5,620 nucleotides of DNA from contig JALVAU010000465.1 of NCBI GenBank assembly GCA_027011025.1, positions 1 to 5,620 on the forward strand. Direction: 5' to 3'. The notes beneath the pieces are model-generated. The model was not told the DNA's origin. It ran no database searches and worked only from the letters and a program-made list of their open reading frames with translations. Below, piece after piece: positions 1-5,620 of the stretch. This DNA comes from Campylobacteraceae bacterium (GTDB lineage Bacteria; Campylobacterota; Campylobacteria; Campylobacterales; Sulfurospirillaceae). How positions within the stretch are numbered: position 1 is the stretch's first letter; every line of letters begins with the position of its first letter. The position numbers and the translations under genes are program-made.

Positions 1-11
1 ATATTAAGTTT

Positions 12-908
12 TTATCCTAATATACTATTCCATGCAACTATGCTCAAGAATGAAACTAAGATTCCAAGTGCTAGTGTATTTATGGCTAGAGTTTTATTTA
101 GACCGCCTTTTATAGCATAGACTGTTGCCATCGTCATAGGAGGCATCGCAACTTCTAGAAAAGTAACTTTTGCCCAAATTTGCGACATATCAAAAAGTAT
201 ATACATGATACCAAATAAAATCAATGGCACTAGAAACATCTTTATAAACAGAGCTATCACACTCTCTCTAAACTGTTTGACTAAAGCTTTAAGCTCCAAC
301 TTCATACCGACTATGATAGTAACAAGTGGTATCAAAGTAGCTTGAAGTTTGTCTAGTATCCCCTCTATATAAGATGGAAAATGTGAACCATGAAAATATA
401 TGGCTACCACTATGGCGATAAGTGGGGGGGATAAAAATATCTGCTTTAAAATATCTTTTTTAAAATCCTCTTTTTTACCGCCTCCCCATGATATTATCGC
501 CACTCCAAAAGTCAGGAGTGCTACAAATGAGCCAAGCTGATCATAGACTAGCGCATAGACTACCTCTTTCATCGAGTAGAGTGACTCTATATAGGAAAAT
601 CCGACAAAAGAGGTATTTCCAAAGATAGAGACTACCATAAAAGTAGCCAAATCTCTTTTTGAAAGCTTTAACATTTTGCCTATCAGCAAAGAGATCAAAA
701 ATGCACTAAACATAGCTATATAGCTTACGGCAATGACCTTGAAAATCACATCACCAAACTCTAAAGCTCTTATCTTTGAGAGTGCAAGTGCGGGGAGTGA
801 AAAGTAGATAACAAATTCGGTAAGTTCTCTCGATATATCCTCTTTAAAGAGTTTAAAAAGATATCCAATAAGCACAAATAAAAATACAGGGGCGATTTGC
901 TCTATCAT
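12..908 (-). CDS. AEC-family (auxin efflux carrier-like) membrane transporter
   Basis: This is a predicted inner-membrane carrier of the AEC / Mem_trans family, 298 residues, a usual length for the family. The protein is very hydrophobic, with segments near residues 5-21, 32-46, 54-79, 117-141, 158-172, 188-202, 217-239 and 277-297. Two family-like motifs are visible: GNTSFVGF near 97-104 (the usual form is GNTGFLG) and EVAMPPMTMATVYA near 252-265. AEC members carry organic acids or other small anions, but the substrate cannot be read from this sequence. I place the start at the ATG at 908-906, because GGGAG at 915-919 lies six bases upstream of it. A TTG two codons earlier (914) would abut that GGGAG and is unlikely. 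The ATG shares an ATGA with the aat stop, so translation is probably coupled to aat. A run of seven C occurs at codons 160-162. Family assignment is firm, function is not. Confidence 0.88.
   Translation of the reverse strand: MIEQIAPVFLFVLIGYLFKLFKEDISRELTEFVIYFSLPALALSKIRALEFGDVIFKVIAVSYIAMFSAFLISLLIGKMLKLSKRDLATFMVVSIFGNTSFVGFSYIESLYSMKEVVYALVYDQLGSFVALLTFGVAIISWGGGKKEDFKKDILKQIFLSPPLIAIVVAIYFHGSHFPSYIEGILDKLQATLIPLVTIIVGMKLELKALVKQFRESVIALFIKMFLVPLILFGIMYILFDMSQIWAKVTFLEVAMPPMTMATVYAIKGGLNKTLAINTLALGILVSFLSIVAWNSILG
424..430 (-). repeat. C7 homopolymer tract inside the transporter gene
   Basis: The plus strand reads seven consecutive G, which is seven C on the coding strand, covering the Ser-Pro-Pro codons near residues 160-162 of the transporter. 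A gain or loss of one base here would break the frame about halfway through the protein. Long G/C runs are known phase-variation sites in Campylobacterota, but those are usually eight or more bases, so variability here is only a possibility. Confidence 0.5.
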
Positions 909-1591
909 GCCCAACTCCCAAAATAGCTCTTGATTTCCAAAGCCTCTTTAACCATACTTAAAAATTCATCTCTTCTTATCTCTACTGCTCCCATCGACTT
1001 TAAATGCTCTGTTGGAATCTGACAATCTATAAAATCTCCACCTATTTTGTCAATCTTTTGACAAAGTGCATTAAGGGCAACTTTTGAAGCATCTGTTTTT
1101 GTGCTAAACATAGATTCTCCACAAAACATACCGCCGATATAGAGACCATACAAGCCACCAACCAACTTGCCCTCATAGTAAGTCTCTACACTGTGAGCAA
1201 AATACTCTACATGTAGGGCATTGAATACCTCCATAAGCTCTTCGTTGATCCAACTCTCCTCACCACTTTGCACTCTTACATCTCTGCAAAGCCTTATGAC
1301 TTTATCAAAATTTGTATCAAACCTAACTTCATATCTTTTCATACTTTTTCTAAGACTTTTTGAGATTTTTATACTCTTTGGATAGAGTATCAATCTAGGA
1401 TCAGGCGACCACCAAAGGATCGGATCATTTTCATTGTACCAAGGGAAAATTCCTTGCATATAGGCATTTAAAACCCGCTCACTACTCAAGTCTCCTCCCC
1501 ATGCTACAAGTCCTTTTTTGTCTGATTTTGATGGGTCTGGAAAACGGTGTGAATATGGGCTTAGTTTTGGTATATATATAGTTTCTGACAA
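905..1591 (-). CDS. aat: Leucyl/phenylalanyl-tRNA--protein transferase
   Basis: Aat is the cytoplasmic L/F-transferase. It moves Leu or Phe from aminoacyl-tRNA onto proteins with N-terminal Lys or Arg, creating an N-degron that ClpS reads. The 228-residue protein shows the family signatures throughout: GLVAWGGDLSSERVLNAY at 27-44, then GIFPWY and WWSPDPR to residue 66, SWINEEL at 113-119, AHSVE at 132-136, GGMFCGESMFS at 153-163, and DCQIPTEHLKSMGA at 189-202. By alignment from memory, E159, D189 and Q191 match E. coli E156, D186 and Q188, with identical spacing. The start is a TTG that follows the clpA TAA with no gap. GAGAGG six bases upstream (1598-1603) supports it, and there is no nearer ATG. 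Its stop overlaps the transporter start. Placement right after clpS-clpA fits its job as the enzyme supplying substrates to ClpS-ClpAP. No defect is visible. Confidence 0.97.
   Translation of the reverse strand: MSETIYIPKLSPYSHRFPDPSKSDKKGLVAWGGDLSSERVLNAYMQGIFPWYNENDPILWWSPDPRLILYPKSIKISKSLRKSMKRYEVRFDTNFDKVIRLCRDVRVQSGEESWINEELMEVFNALHVEYFAHSVETYYEGKLVGGLYGLYIGGMFCGESMFSTKTDASKVALNALCQKIDKIGGDFIDCQIPTEHLKSMGAVEIRRDEFLSMVKEALEIKSYFGSWA
915..919 (-). promoter_or_regulatory. Ribosome binding site that fixes the transporter start
   Basis: GGGAG on the minus strand lies within the last codons of aat, six bases upstream of the ATG at 908-906. It directly abuts the alternative TTG at 914, which makes that upstream start implausible. 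Confidence 0.65.
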
Positions 1592-3778
1592 TTATAACCT
1601 CTCGTAGTCAAAAAATAGGATATCTTTTTTATATCCGATTTTAACTCTTCCTCCATGCTTTAGTTTTCCAAAGAGTATCTCTTCGCTTAGTGGAGTTTTT
1701 ATCTCCTCTTGTATCACTCTTTTCATCACTCTTGCACCCATATCTGCACTATATCCTTTTTTTGCAAGATATAACTTGGCACTTTTTGAGAGGGTGATTT
1801 TTATCTTCTTATCTTTTAACTGCTCTTCGAGTTCATCTATAAACTTTTGAACTATCTGTGTCATCATCTCTTCATCAAGTGCTTTAAAGTAAATAATATC
1901 ATCAAGCCTATTTCTAAATTCTGGCGGAAAGAACTCTCTTATCGCACTCTTTGCCTTGAAGCTATCATCTTTTTGAAATCCTACATGTACACCCTCTTTT
2001 GTGCCTAGATTTGAAGTCATTATGATGATGACATTTCTAAAGTCAGTTTTTACACCATTGTTATCAGTCAAAACTGCACCATCAAATATCTGTAAAAGTA
2101 TATTTAGAAGATCCGGATGAGCCTTCTCTATCTCATCTAAAAGAAGCACAGAATACGGGTGTTTTTTGATACTCTCGGTCAACTGTCCGCCATCTTCAAA
2201 ACCAACATACCCCGGAGGCGCACCGATAAGACGAGAAATAGTATGCTTCTCCATATATTCACTCATATCATATCTCTCAAAATTTACACCAAGTTCATTT
2301 GAGAGCTGTTTTGCCACTTCTGTTTTTCCAACGCCTGTTGGTCCTGCAAATAAAAATGCTCCTATCGGAGCTTGTGCATTTCCCAAACCTGCACGGGATC
2401 GTTTGATGGCGCGAACAAGCACATGTATAGCCTCATCTTGTCCAAAGACTTTTGATTTTAGATTTTTTTCCAATCTATTTATAACTTCGCTCTCATTTGC
2501 ATTTATGTGTCTATTTGGCATATTAGCCATTTTCTCAAGAATATTCTCTATATCAGCTATACTCACACTCTTTCTTTTTCGTTTAAGAAGATGAAATGAA
2601 GCTCCAACCTCATCTATGAGATCTATGGCAGAATCTGGTAAAAATCTATCATTTATATACTTCTTTGCCAACTCAACAGATATCTTTAGTACAGAATTTG
2701 GATATTTTACCCCATGGTGTTCTTCATAACTGCCCTTTAAACCTAAAAGAATCTTATAACTGTCTTCAAGTGTTGGCTCATCTATATCTATCTTGGCAAA
2801 TCTTCGGCTTAAAGCTCTATCTTTATCAAAAAAGTTTCTAAACTCTCCATAAGTCGTGGCTCCTATACACTTTAGCTTTCCGCTTGCTAATGATGGCTTT
2901 AAAAGATTTGAGAGATCCATAGAACCACCACTTGTGGCTCCAGCTCCTACGATAGTATGAATTTCATCTATAAAAAGTATAGCATTTTGCTCATTTTCAA
3001 GCTCTTTTAGTATCTCTTTTAGCCTCTTTTCAAAATCTCCCCTATACTTTGTGCCAGAGAGTAAAGAGCCCATATCCAAGGCATACAAAGAGGCACCCTC
3101 TAAAATATCAGGTATATCGTGTGCTATGATCATTTGAGCTATACCCTCTATAACTGCACTCTTTCCAACTCCCGGCTCACCTACTAAGATAGGGTTGTTT
3201 TTCTTTCTTCTACAAAGAACCTGTACTACTCTTTTACACTCCTCAACTCGCCCTATCAATGGATCCAACTCACCATCTTTTGCCAAGTCTGTGAGGTTTA
3301 GACAGTACTTAACCAAAGCACTATCAGCATTTTTACTCTCTTTCTCTTCAGGAGTAGTTATGTTTGTTATGGCTTCAAGTATATCGAGTCTAGAGATACC
3401 CTGTTTTTGCAACAACCATGCACTATATGAGTGTTCTTCTTGAAATATAGAGACCATCAAATCAAATACATTTGCTTCTATTTTGCCGGCTGATTTTGAG
3501 TGTAGCATCATATTTTCTACTACTCTTCCTAATGATACACTCTCTATCGGCTCATACTTCTCTTTATCCGGCACAACTGGCGAATGTACAGCAAAATAGT
3601 CCCTTAAATCTTCTGATATACTATCTGTATCAGCACCGCAACTCTTCAAAAGATTATCTATAGAATCATTTTTAAGCATGGAGAAGAAGATATGCTCTAT
3701 CGTGATATACTCATATCTATGCTCTTTTACAAAATTTATAGCTTCGCTAAAAAGGGTGTTTAACTCTTGACTTACCAT
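1592..3778 (-). CDS. clpA: ATP-dependent Clp protease ATP-binding subunit ClpA
   Basis: ClpA is the hexameric AAA+ unfoldase that threads substrates into ClpP and receives N-degron proteins from ClpS. The 728-residue protein has a Clp_N domain (about 1-140), a short linker and two AAA+ modules. D1 carries Walker A GEPGVGKS (200-207), pore loop KYRG with Y245, Walker B ILFIDE (267-272) and arginines at 325-326. D2 carries Walker A GPTGVGKT (479-486), pore loop GYVG (523-526), Walker B LLLDE (545-549), the arginine of FRNR at 624, and sensor-2 GAR (681-683). There is no ClpB-type middle coiled coil, so it is ClpA or ClpC-like rather than a disaggregase. The clpS gene directly upstream favours ClpA. 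The ClpP-contact loop reads VGF at 599-601, where E. coli ClpA has IGL. The ATG lies two bases after the clpS stop, with AGAGGAG at 3784-3790 as its binding site. clpP is not in the window. Confidence 0.97.
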   Translation of the reverse strand: MVSQELNTLFSEAINFVKEHRYEYITIEHIFFSMLKNDSIDNLLKSCGADTDSISEDLRDYFAVHSPVVPDKEKYEPIESVSLGRVVENMMLHSKSAGKIEANVFDLMVSIFQEEHSYSAWLLQKQGISRLDILEAITNITTPEEKESKNADSALVKYCLNLTDLAKDGELDPLIGRVEECKRVVQVLCRRKKNNPILVGEPGVGKSAVIEGIAQMIIAHDIPDILEGASLYALDMGSLLSGTKYRGDFEKRLKEILKELENEQNAILFIDEIHTIVGAGATSGGSMDLSNLLKPSLASGKLKCIGATTYGEFRNFFDKDRALSRRFAKIDIDEPTLEDSYKILLGLKGSYEEHHGVKYPNSVLKISVELAKKYINDRFLPDSAIDLIDEVGASFHLLKRKRKSVSIADIENILEKMANMPNRHINANESEVINRLEKNLKSKVFGQDEAIHVLVRAIKRSRAGLGNAQAPIGAFLFAGPTGVGKTEVAKQLSNELGVNFERYDMSEYMEKHTISRLIGAPPGYVGFEDGGQLTESIKKHPYSVLLLDEIEKAHPDLLNILLQIFDGAVLTDNNGVKTDFRNVIIIMTSNLGTKEGVHVGFQKDDSFKAKSAIREFFPPEFRNRLDDIIYFKALDEEMMTQIVQKFIDELEEQLKDKKIKITLSKSAKLYLAKKGYSADMGARVMKRVIQEEIKTPLSEEILFGKLKHGGRVKIGYKKDILFFDYERL
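1598..1603 (-). promoter_or_regulatory. Ribosome binding site for the TTG start of aat
   Basis: GAGAGG on the minus strand is inside the last codons of clpA, six bases before the TTG at 1591-1589. It is the main reason to accept the non-ATG start of aat. Confidence 0.65.
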
Positions 3779-3780
3779 AC

Positions 3781-4089
3781 CTACTCCTCTTCTATCGTAG
3801 CACGAAGTGGAAATTGGTGCTCTTTTGCTAAAGCATGGACTTGAGCCATCTTTGTCTCTGCTATCTCATAGGTATATACCCCACATAAGCCTGAACCCTC
3901 TTCATGAATCTTAAACATAGTTGCATTTGCTTTTTGAGAATCTTGGTGAAATATCTCCATCAAAATCATCACTACAAAATCCATACTTGTATAGTCGTCA
4001 TTTAAAAGTATAACTCTATAGAGTTTTGGCTCATCTAGTTCTAATTGGACATCAAATTCACTCTGTATCTCTTCGTCGACTCTAGCCAT
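3781..4089 (-). CDS. clpS: ClpS, N-degron adaptor for ClpAP
   Basis: ClpS is a small cytoplasmic adaptor. It binds proteins with N-terminal Leu, Phe, Tyr or Trp and hands them to the N-domain of ClpA, and in E. coli it also turns ClpA away from ssrA-tagged substrates. The 102-residue protein matches the family in length: a variable acidic N-terminal tail (about 1-20), then the core beginning [20 protein letters not shown] at 21-40. N30, D31, D32, M36 and H62 align with E. coli N34, D35, D36, M40 and H66, the residues forming the pocket for the N-terminal amino acid. [13 protein letters not shown] (68-80) is also typical. The pocket looks intact. The start overlaps the end of smpB by eight bases, with AAGGA eight bases upstream of the ATG. 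The partner clpA follows after two bases. Confidence 0.97.
   Translation of the reverse strand: MARVDEEIQSEFDVQLELDEPKLYRVILLNDDYTSMDFVVMILMEIFHQDSQKANATMFKIHEEGSGLCGVYTYEIAETKMAQVHALAKEHQFPLRATIEEE
3784..3790 (-). promoter_or_regulatory. Strong ribosome binding site for clpA
   Basis: AGAGGAG on the minus strand covers the last Glu codons of clpS and ends five bases before the clpA ATG (3778-3776). It is one of the best Shine-Dalgarno matches in the window and suggests that clpA has its own efficient initiation. Confidence 0.7.
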
Positions 4090-4543
4090 TTCTAAAATCC
4101 TTCATAGCTCTTTGTGCCTCTCTTTTGGCATCTTTTTTCTTTAAATCTTCTCTCTTGTCATGAAGTGCCTTGCCCTTTGCCAAAGCTATCTGTAGTTTAA
4201 CTATATTTTTATGGTTAAAGTAGAGACTCAATCCCACTATCGTCAAGCCATCTCTTGCCACTTTTCTTTCTAGTTTTTCTATCTCTTTCTTGTGCAAGAG
4301 TAGTCGTCTGTCTCTTCGCTCACTTGGTGCATAGTGAAGATTTGCCGTGTTTAGGTGAGAGATGTGCATCCCAAACAAAAATGCCTCGCCTTTTATGATT
4401 TTAACAAAAGAGTCTTTGAGATTTACTCTACCCGCCCGTATAGCCTTGACTTCACTACCTTTTAACTCAATTCCGGCTTCAAACTTCTCCAAAATCTCAT
4501 AATCATGAAATGCTTTTTTATTTCTTGCTACTGTTTCACCCAT
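4082..4543 (-). CDS. smpB: SsrA-binding protein SmpB
   Basis: SmpB binds tmRNA and brings it to stalled ribosomes, starting trans-translation: the nascent chain gets a degradation tag and the ribosome is released. The 153-residue protein has the standard length and motifs: [10 protein letters not shown] at 8-17, [13 protein letters not shown] at 24-36, a central basic strand region, and [13 protein letters not shown] at 121-133. It ends in a Lys/Arg-rich tail (134-152) that in the family enters the decoding channel. The ATG follows the ispE stop after one base, with AGAGG at 4549-4553 five bases upstream. Its TAG overlaps the clpS start. The tmRNA gene itself is not in the window. Its position before clpS-clpA-aat puts two routes of substrate delivery to Clp proteases side by side. 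Confidence 0.97.
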   Translation of the reverse strand: MGETVARNKKAFHDYEILEKFEAGIELKGSEVKAIRAGRVNLKDSFVKIIKGEAFLFGMHISHLNTANLHYAPSERRDRRLLLHKKEIEKLERKVARDGLTIVGLSLYFNHKNIVKLQIALAKGKALHDKREDLKKKDAKREAQRAMKDFRNG

Positions 4544-4544
4544 A

Positions 4545-5315
4545 TCAACCTCTACCCTTTATTGTGAAAAAACTACTGCCACTTCCGCTAAAAAACCAAT
4601 CTTTTTTTCTAAATTTTTCTAAATTTTTATCTATTTTTAAGGCTGGGGTCAACAAATCATTTAGCTCTACATCATTGTAATTTTCCAACAAGTCTTCACT
4701 TTGAAGATTTGACATATTTAGTGCCAATTCTCTATCTATCTTATAATCTTCTCTAAATGCTCTGTATATTTTACCCGTATCACACTTTATATCTGGAGTA
4801 AAGATTTCTACCTGTGGAGCTTTTTCGTTAAATTTCTCTACTACCTCACCGATACCACCAACATTTGCACTCTCATATCCAAAAATAAAAAAAGGGACAT
4901 CCGCCCCTACATTTATACCTATTTTTGCGAGTTCATTGTCTGTTAAATTTAGATTTGCTCTCTCATTTACCATAAGCATAAAGGTTGCCGCATCACTACT
5001 GCCACCACCTAAGCCGGCAAATGATGGGATATTTTTCTCTACATGTAGAGCATATTTTTCAAATAACCCAACAAGCTCTTTTTGGAAACCTGCTTTTTTA
5101 AAAGCTTCATAAGCTTTGTAAATTGTATTTCTATTGAGTTCACAGCCAAAATCACCATACAGTTCAAACTCTTGCTTTGTCCTCTTTGGTATCAATTCAA
5201 GTTCATCAAAAAGATTTTTAACTAAAACAAATCTTGATTTTATCTCGTGATAATCGCCTCTTATGCCGACTATCTTTAGAAAAATATTGACTTTTGCATA
5301 AGCTTTTTGTTTCAT
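4545..5315 (-). CDS. ispE: 4-diphosphocytidyl-2-C-methyl-D-erythritol kinase
   Basis: IspE is the GHMP-family kinase of the MEP (non-mevalonate) isoprenoid pathway. It phosphorylates the 2-hydroxyl of CDP-methylerythritol using ATP in the cytoplasm. The 256-residue protein is slightly short for the family (about 280), as expected for compact Campylobacterota versions. Visible motifs are AYAKVNIFL at 5-13 with K8, the ATP-binding [10 protein letters not shown] at 101-110, GADVPFF at 137-143 with the likely catalytic D139, and the C-terminal GSGSSFF at 244-250. The ATG shares an ATGA with the csrA stop. I see no Shine-Dalgarno sequence before it, only an A-rich run, so it probably depends on ribosomes finishing csrA. 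The 3' part contains a 10-base perfect tandem repeat (4609-4628) encoding Lys/Asn/Leu/Glu/Phe residues in an A-rich stretch. It has no pathway link to the neighbouring genes; the linkage seems to be conserved gene order. Confidence 0.95.
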   Translation of the reverse strand: MKQKAYAKVNIFLKIVGIRGDYHEIKSRFVLVKNLFDELELIPKRTKQEFELYGDFGCELNRNTIYKAYEAFKKAGFQKELVGLFEKYALHVEKNIPSFAGLGGGSSDAATFMLMVNERANLNLTDNELAKIGINVGADVPFFIFGYESANVGGIGEVVEKFNEKAPQVEIFTPDIKCDTGKIYRAFREDYKIDRELALNMSNLQSEDLLENYNDVELNDLLTPALKIDKNLEKFRKKDWFFSGSGSSFFTIKGRG

Positions 5316-5542
5316 TTTTTTAATTTCAAACTCAATTGACTAAGTTGAGTTATATCTACATTTTTTGCGGCTTTTATATTTGCATCTTTAACAACCTCTT
5401 CTAACTCTTTTCTTAGTATCAACATCTCTTTTGGAGCATCAATTCCCAACTTTACAACACCCTTGGAGACCTCTATAACTGTTATAGTTATCTTATCATC
5501 CAAAAGCACAGATTCACCTAATTTTCTTGATAGTATTAACAC
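5312..5542 (-). CDS. csrA: Carbon storage regulator CsrA, mRNA-binding protein
   Basis: CsrA is a small dimeric RNA-binding protein that controls translation and stability of target mRNAs by binding GGA-containing sites. In epsilonproteobacteria, flagellar genes are known targets and the protein FliW acts as its antagonist. The 76-residue protein has the conserved core: MLILSRKLGESV with L4 and R6 at the N-terminus, VKLGIDAPKE at 30-39, and R44, the key RNA-contact arginine in E. coli numbering. A C-terminal extension beyond about residue 60 is longer than in E. coli (61 residues) and contains a QLSQLS repeat. In FliW-containing bacteria such an extension contributes to FliW binding. The start is GTG, with TAAGGT (5549-5554) upstream. 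It overlaps the end of the preceding gene by seven bases, and the stop overlaps the ispE start. fliW is not in the window. Confidence 0.96.
   Translation of the reverse strand: MLILSRKLGESVLLDDKITITVIEVSKGVVKLGIDAPKEMLILRKELEEVVKDANIKAAKNVDITQLSQLSLKLKK
5329..5351 (-). other. Small inverted repeat at the 3' end of csrA
   Basis: AACTCAA (5345-5351) and TTGAGTT (5329-5335) on the minus strand can pair as a 7-bp stem around a 9-base loop. The hairpin ends 13 bases before the ispE ATG. No U run follows, so it does not look like an intrinsic terminator. It lies in the codons for the TQLSQLSL stretch of CsrA and contains no GGA, so it is not an obvious CsrA site. The stem is AT-rich and may be weak. 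Confidence 0.35.
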
Positions 5543-5620
5543 AATTTTACCTTATTTAACAGATACTTTACCTCTTCACTGCTTATCTCTATGAGAGCTA
5601 AATATTTTTTATCCACAAAT
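5536..5620 (-). CDS. truB: 3' end of an upstream gene, probably tRNA pseudouridine synthase B
   Basis: An open frame enters from the right edge and gives 27 C-terminal residues, FVDKKYLALIEISSEEVKYL followed by LNKVKLC, then TAA at 5536-5538. It overlaps the csrA GTG start by seven bases, and the csrA ribosome binding site lies within its last codons. Read alone, the fragment carries no diagnostic motif. I assign truB from gene order, since truB immediately precedes csrA in Campylobacter as I recall, and from the general look of the tail. TruB makes pseudouridine 55 in the T-loop of tRNAs. The rest of the gene is outside the window. That the frame is coding is likely; the name is inferred from context. 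Confidence 0.65.
   Translation of the reverse strand, partial: FVDKKYLALIEISSEEVKYLLNKVKLC
5549..5554 (-). promoter_or_regulatory. Ribosome binding site for the GTG start of csrA
   Basis: TAAGGT on the minus strand, with its GG eight bases before the G of GTG (seven bases between), supports initiation at 5542. It lies inside the last codons of the upstream gene. Confidence 0.55.

Noticed and set aside
1..11. Left edge after the transporter stop
   Set aside because: Too short to show a terminator or the next gene; nothing is called.
909..914. TTG at 914 as the start of the AEC transporter, two codons upstream of the ATG
   Set aside because: The GGGAG binding site at 915-919 would have no spacing to this TTG, while it is six bases from the ATG at 908, which also forms an ATGA with the aat stop.
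1591..1596. TATAAT on the minus strand at the end of clpA as a -10 box
   Set aside because: Transcription from it would begin inside aat, downstream of its binding site and start codon. The sequence is explained by the clpA stop and the spacer before aat.
2166..2594. Plus-strand open frame of 142 codons opposite clpA
   Set aside because: It is fully antisense to the conserved second AAA+ domain of ClpA, rich in Ser/Pro/Phe as expected of a shadow frame, and has no recognisable domain.
3195..3663. Two plus-strand open frames of 82 and 63 codons opposite the 5' half of clpA
   Set aside because: They are antisense shadows of the ClpA N-domain and first AAA+ region, with low-complexity Ser/Leu/Phe composition and no recognisable family.
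4602..4628. A-rich tract with a 10-base tandem repeat near the ispE 3' end
   Set aside because: It is accounted for by Lys/Asn/Leu/Glu/Phe codons in an AT-rich gene. The frame continues into the conserved GSGSSFF motif, so there is no sign of a frameshift or a mobile repeat.
5037..5050. Perfect 14-base palindrome CTCTACATGTAGAG in ispE, with a 12-base match in aat at 1206-1217
   Set aside because: Both encode Leu-His-Val-Glu. A palindrome of this length is not surprising in a 5.6-kb AT-rich sequence, and neither copy sits at a regulatory position.

Overview
The window is an AT-rich, densely packed bacterial chromosome segment. It most resembles Campylobacterota (epsilonproteobacteria), perhaps a Sulfurimonas- or Sulfuricurvum-like lineage. 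That placement rests on the base composition, the style of the proteins, and the gene order truB-csrA-ispE-smpB-clpS-clpA-aat, which I recall as close to the Campylobacter jejuni arrangement (there a thioredoxin-like gene sits between smpB and clpS). I could not run a search, so the genus is inference.

Every gene lies on the minus strand and is transcribed from the right end of the window to the left. In transcription order they are: the 3' end of a probable truB (entering at 5620), csrA (GTG start), ispE, smpB, clpS, clpA, aat (TTG start) and an AEC-family membrane transporter. Successive genes overlap by 4-8 bases or are separated by 0-2 bases, so there is essentially no intergenic DNA. No terminator or convincing promoter is visible. 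The simplest reading is one long polycistronic transcript with extensive translational coupling, whose promoter lies beyond the right edge and whose end lies beyond the left edge.

Functionally the segment joins translation and RNA genes (TruB, CsrA, SmpB) and one isoprenoid-pathway gene (IspE) to a near-complete bacterial N-degron module. Aat attaches Leu/Phe to N-terminal Lys/Arg proteins, ClpS recognises the resulting N-terminus, and ClpA unfolds the substrate for ClpP (not in this window). SmpB, which serves tmRNA tagging of stalled nascent chains, sits directly upstream of clpS. Four consecutive genes therefore concern protein quality control and degradation. The role of the terminal transporter in this context is unknown.

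I did not find a previously undescribed system. The points most worth a second look are the csrA/ispE junction (a slippery A7 run phased onto an ATGA stop/start, no obvious ribosome binding site, a small hairpin upstream), the VGF form of the ClpA loop that contacts ClpP, and a C7 homopolymer inside the transporter gene.
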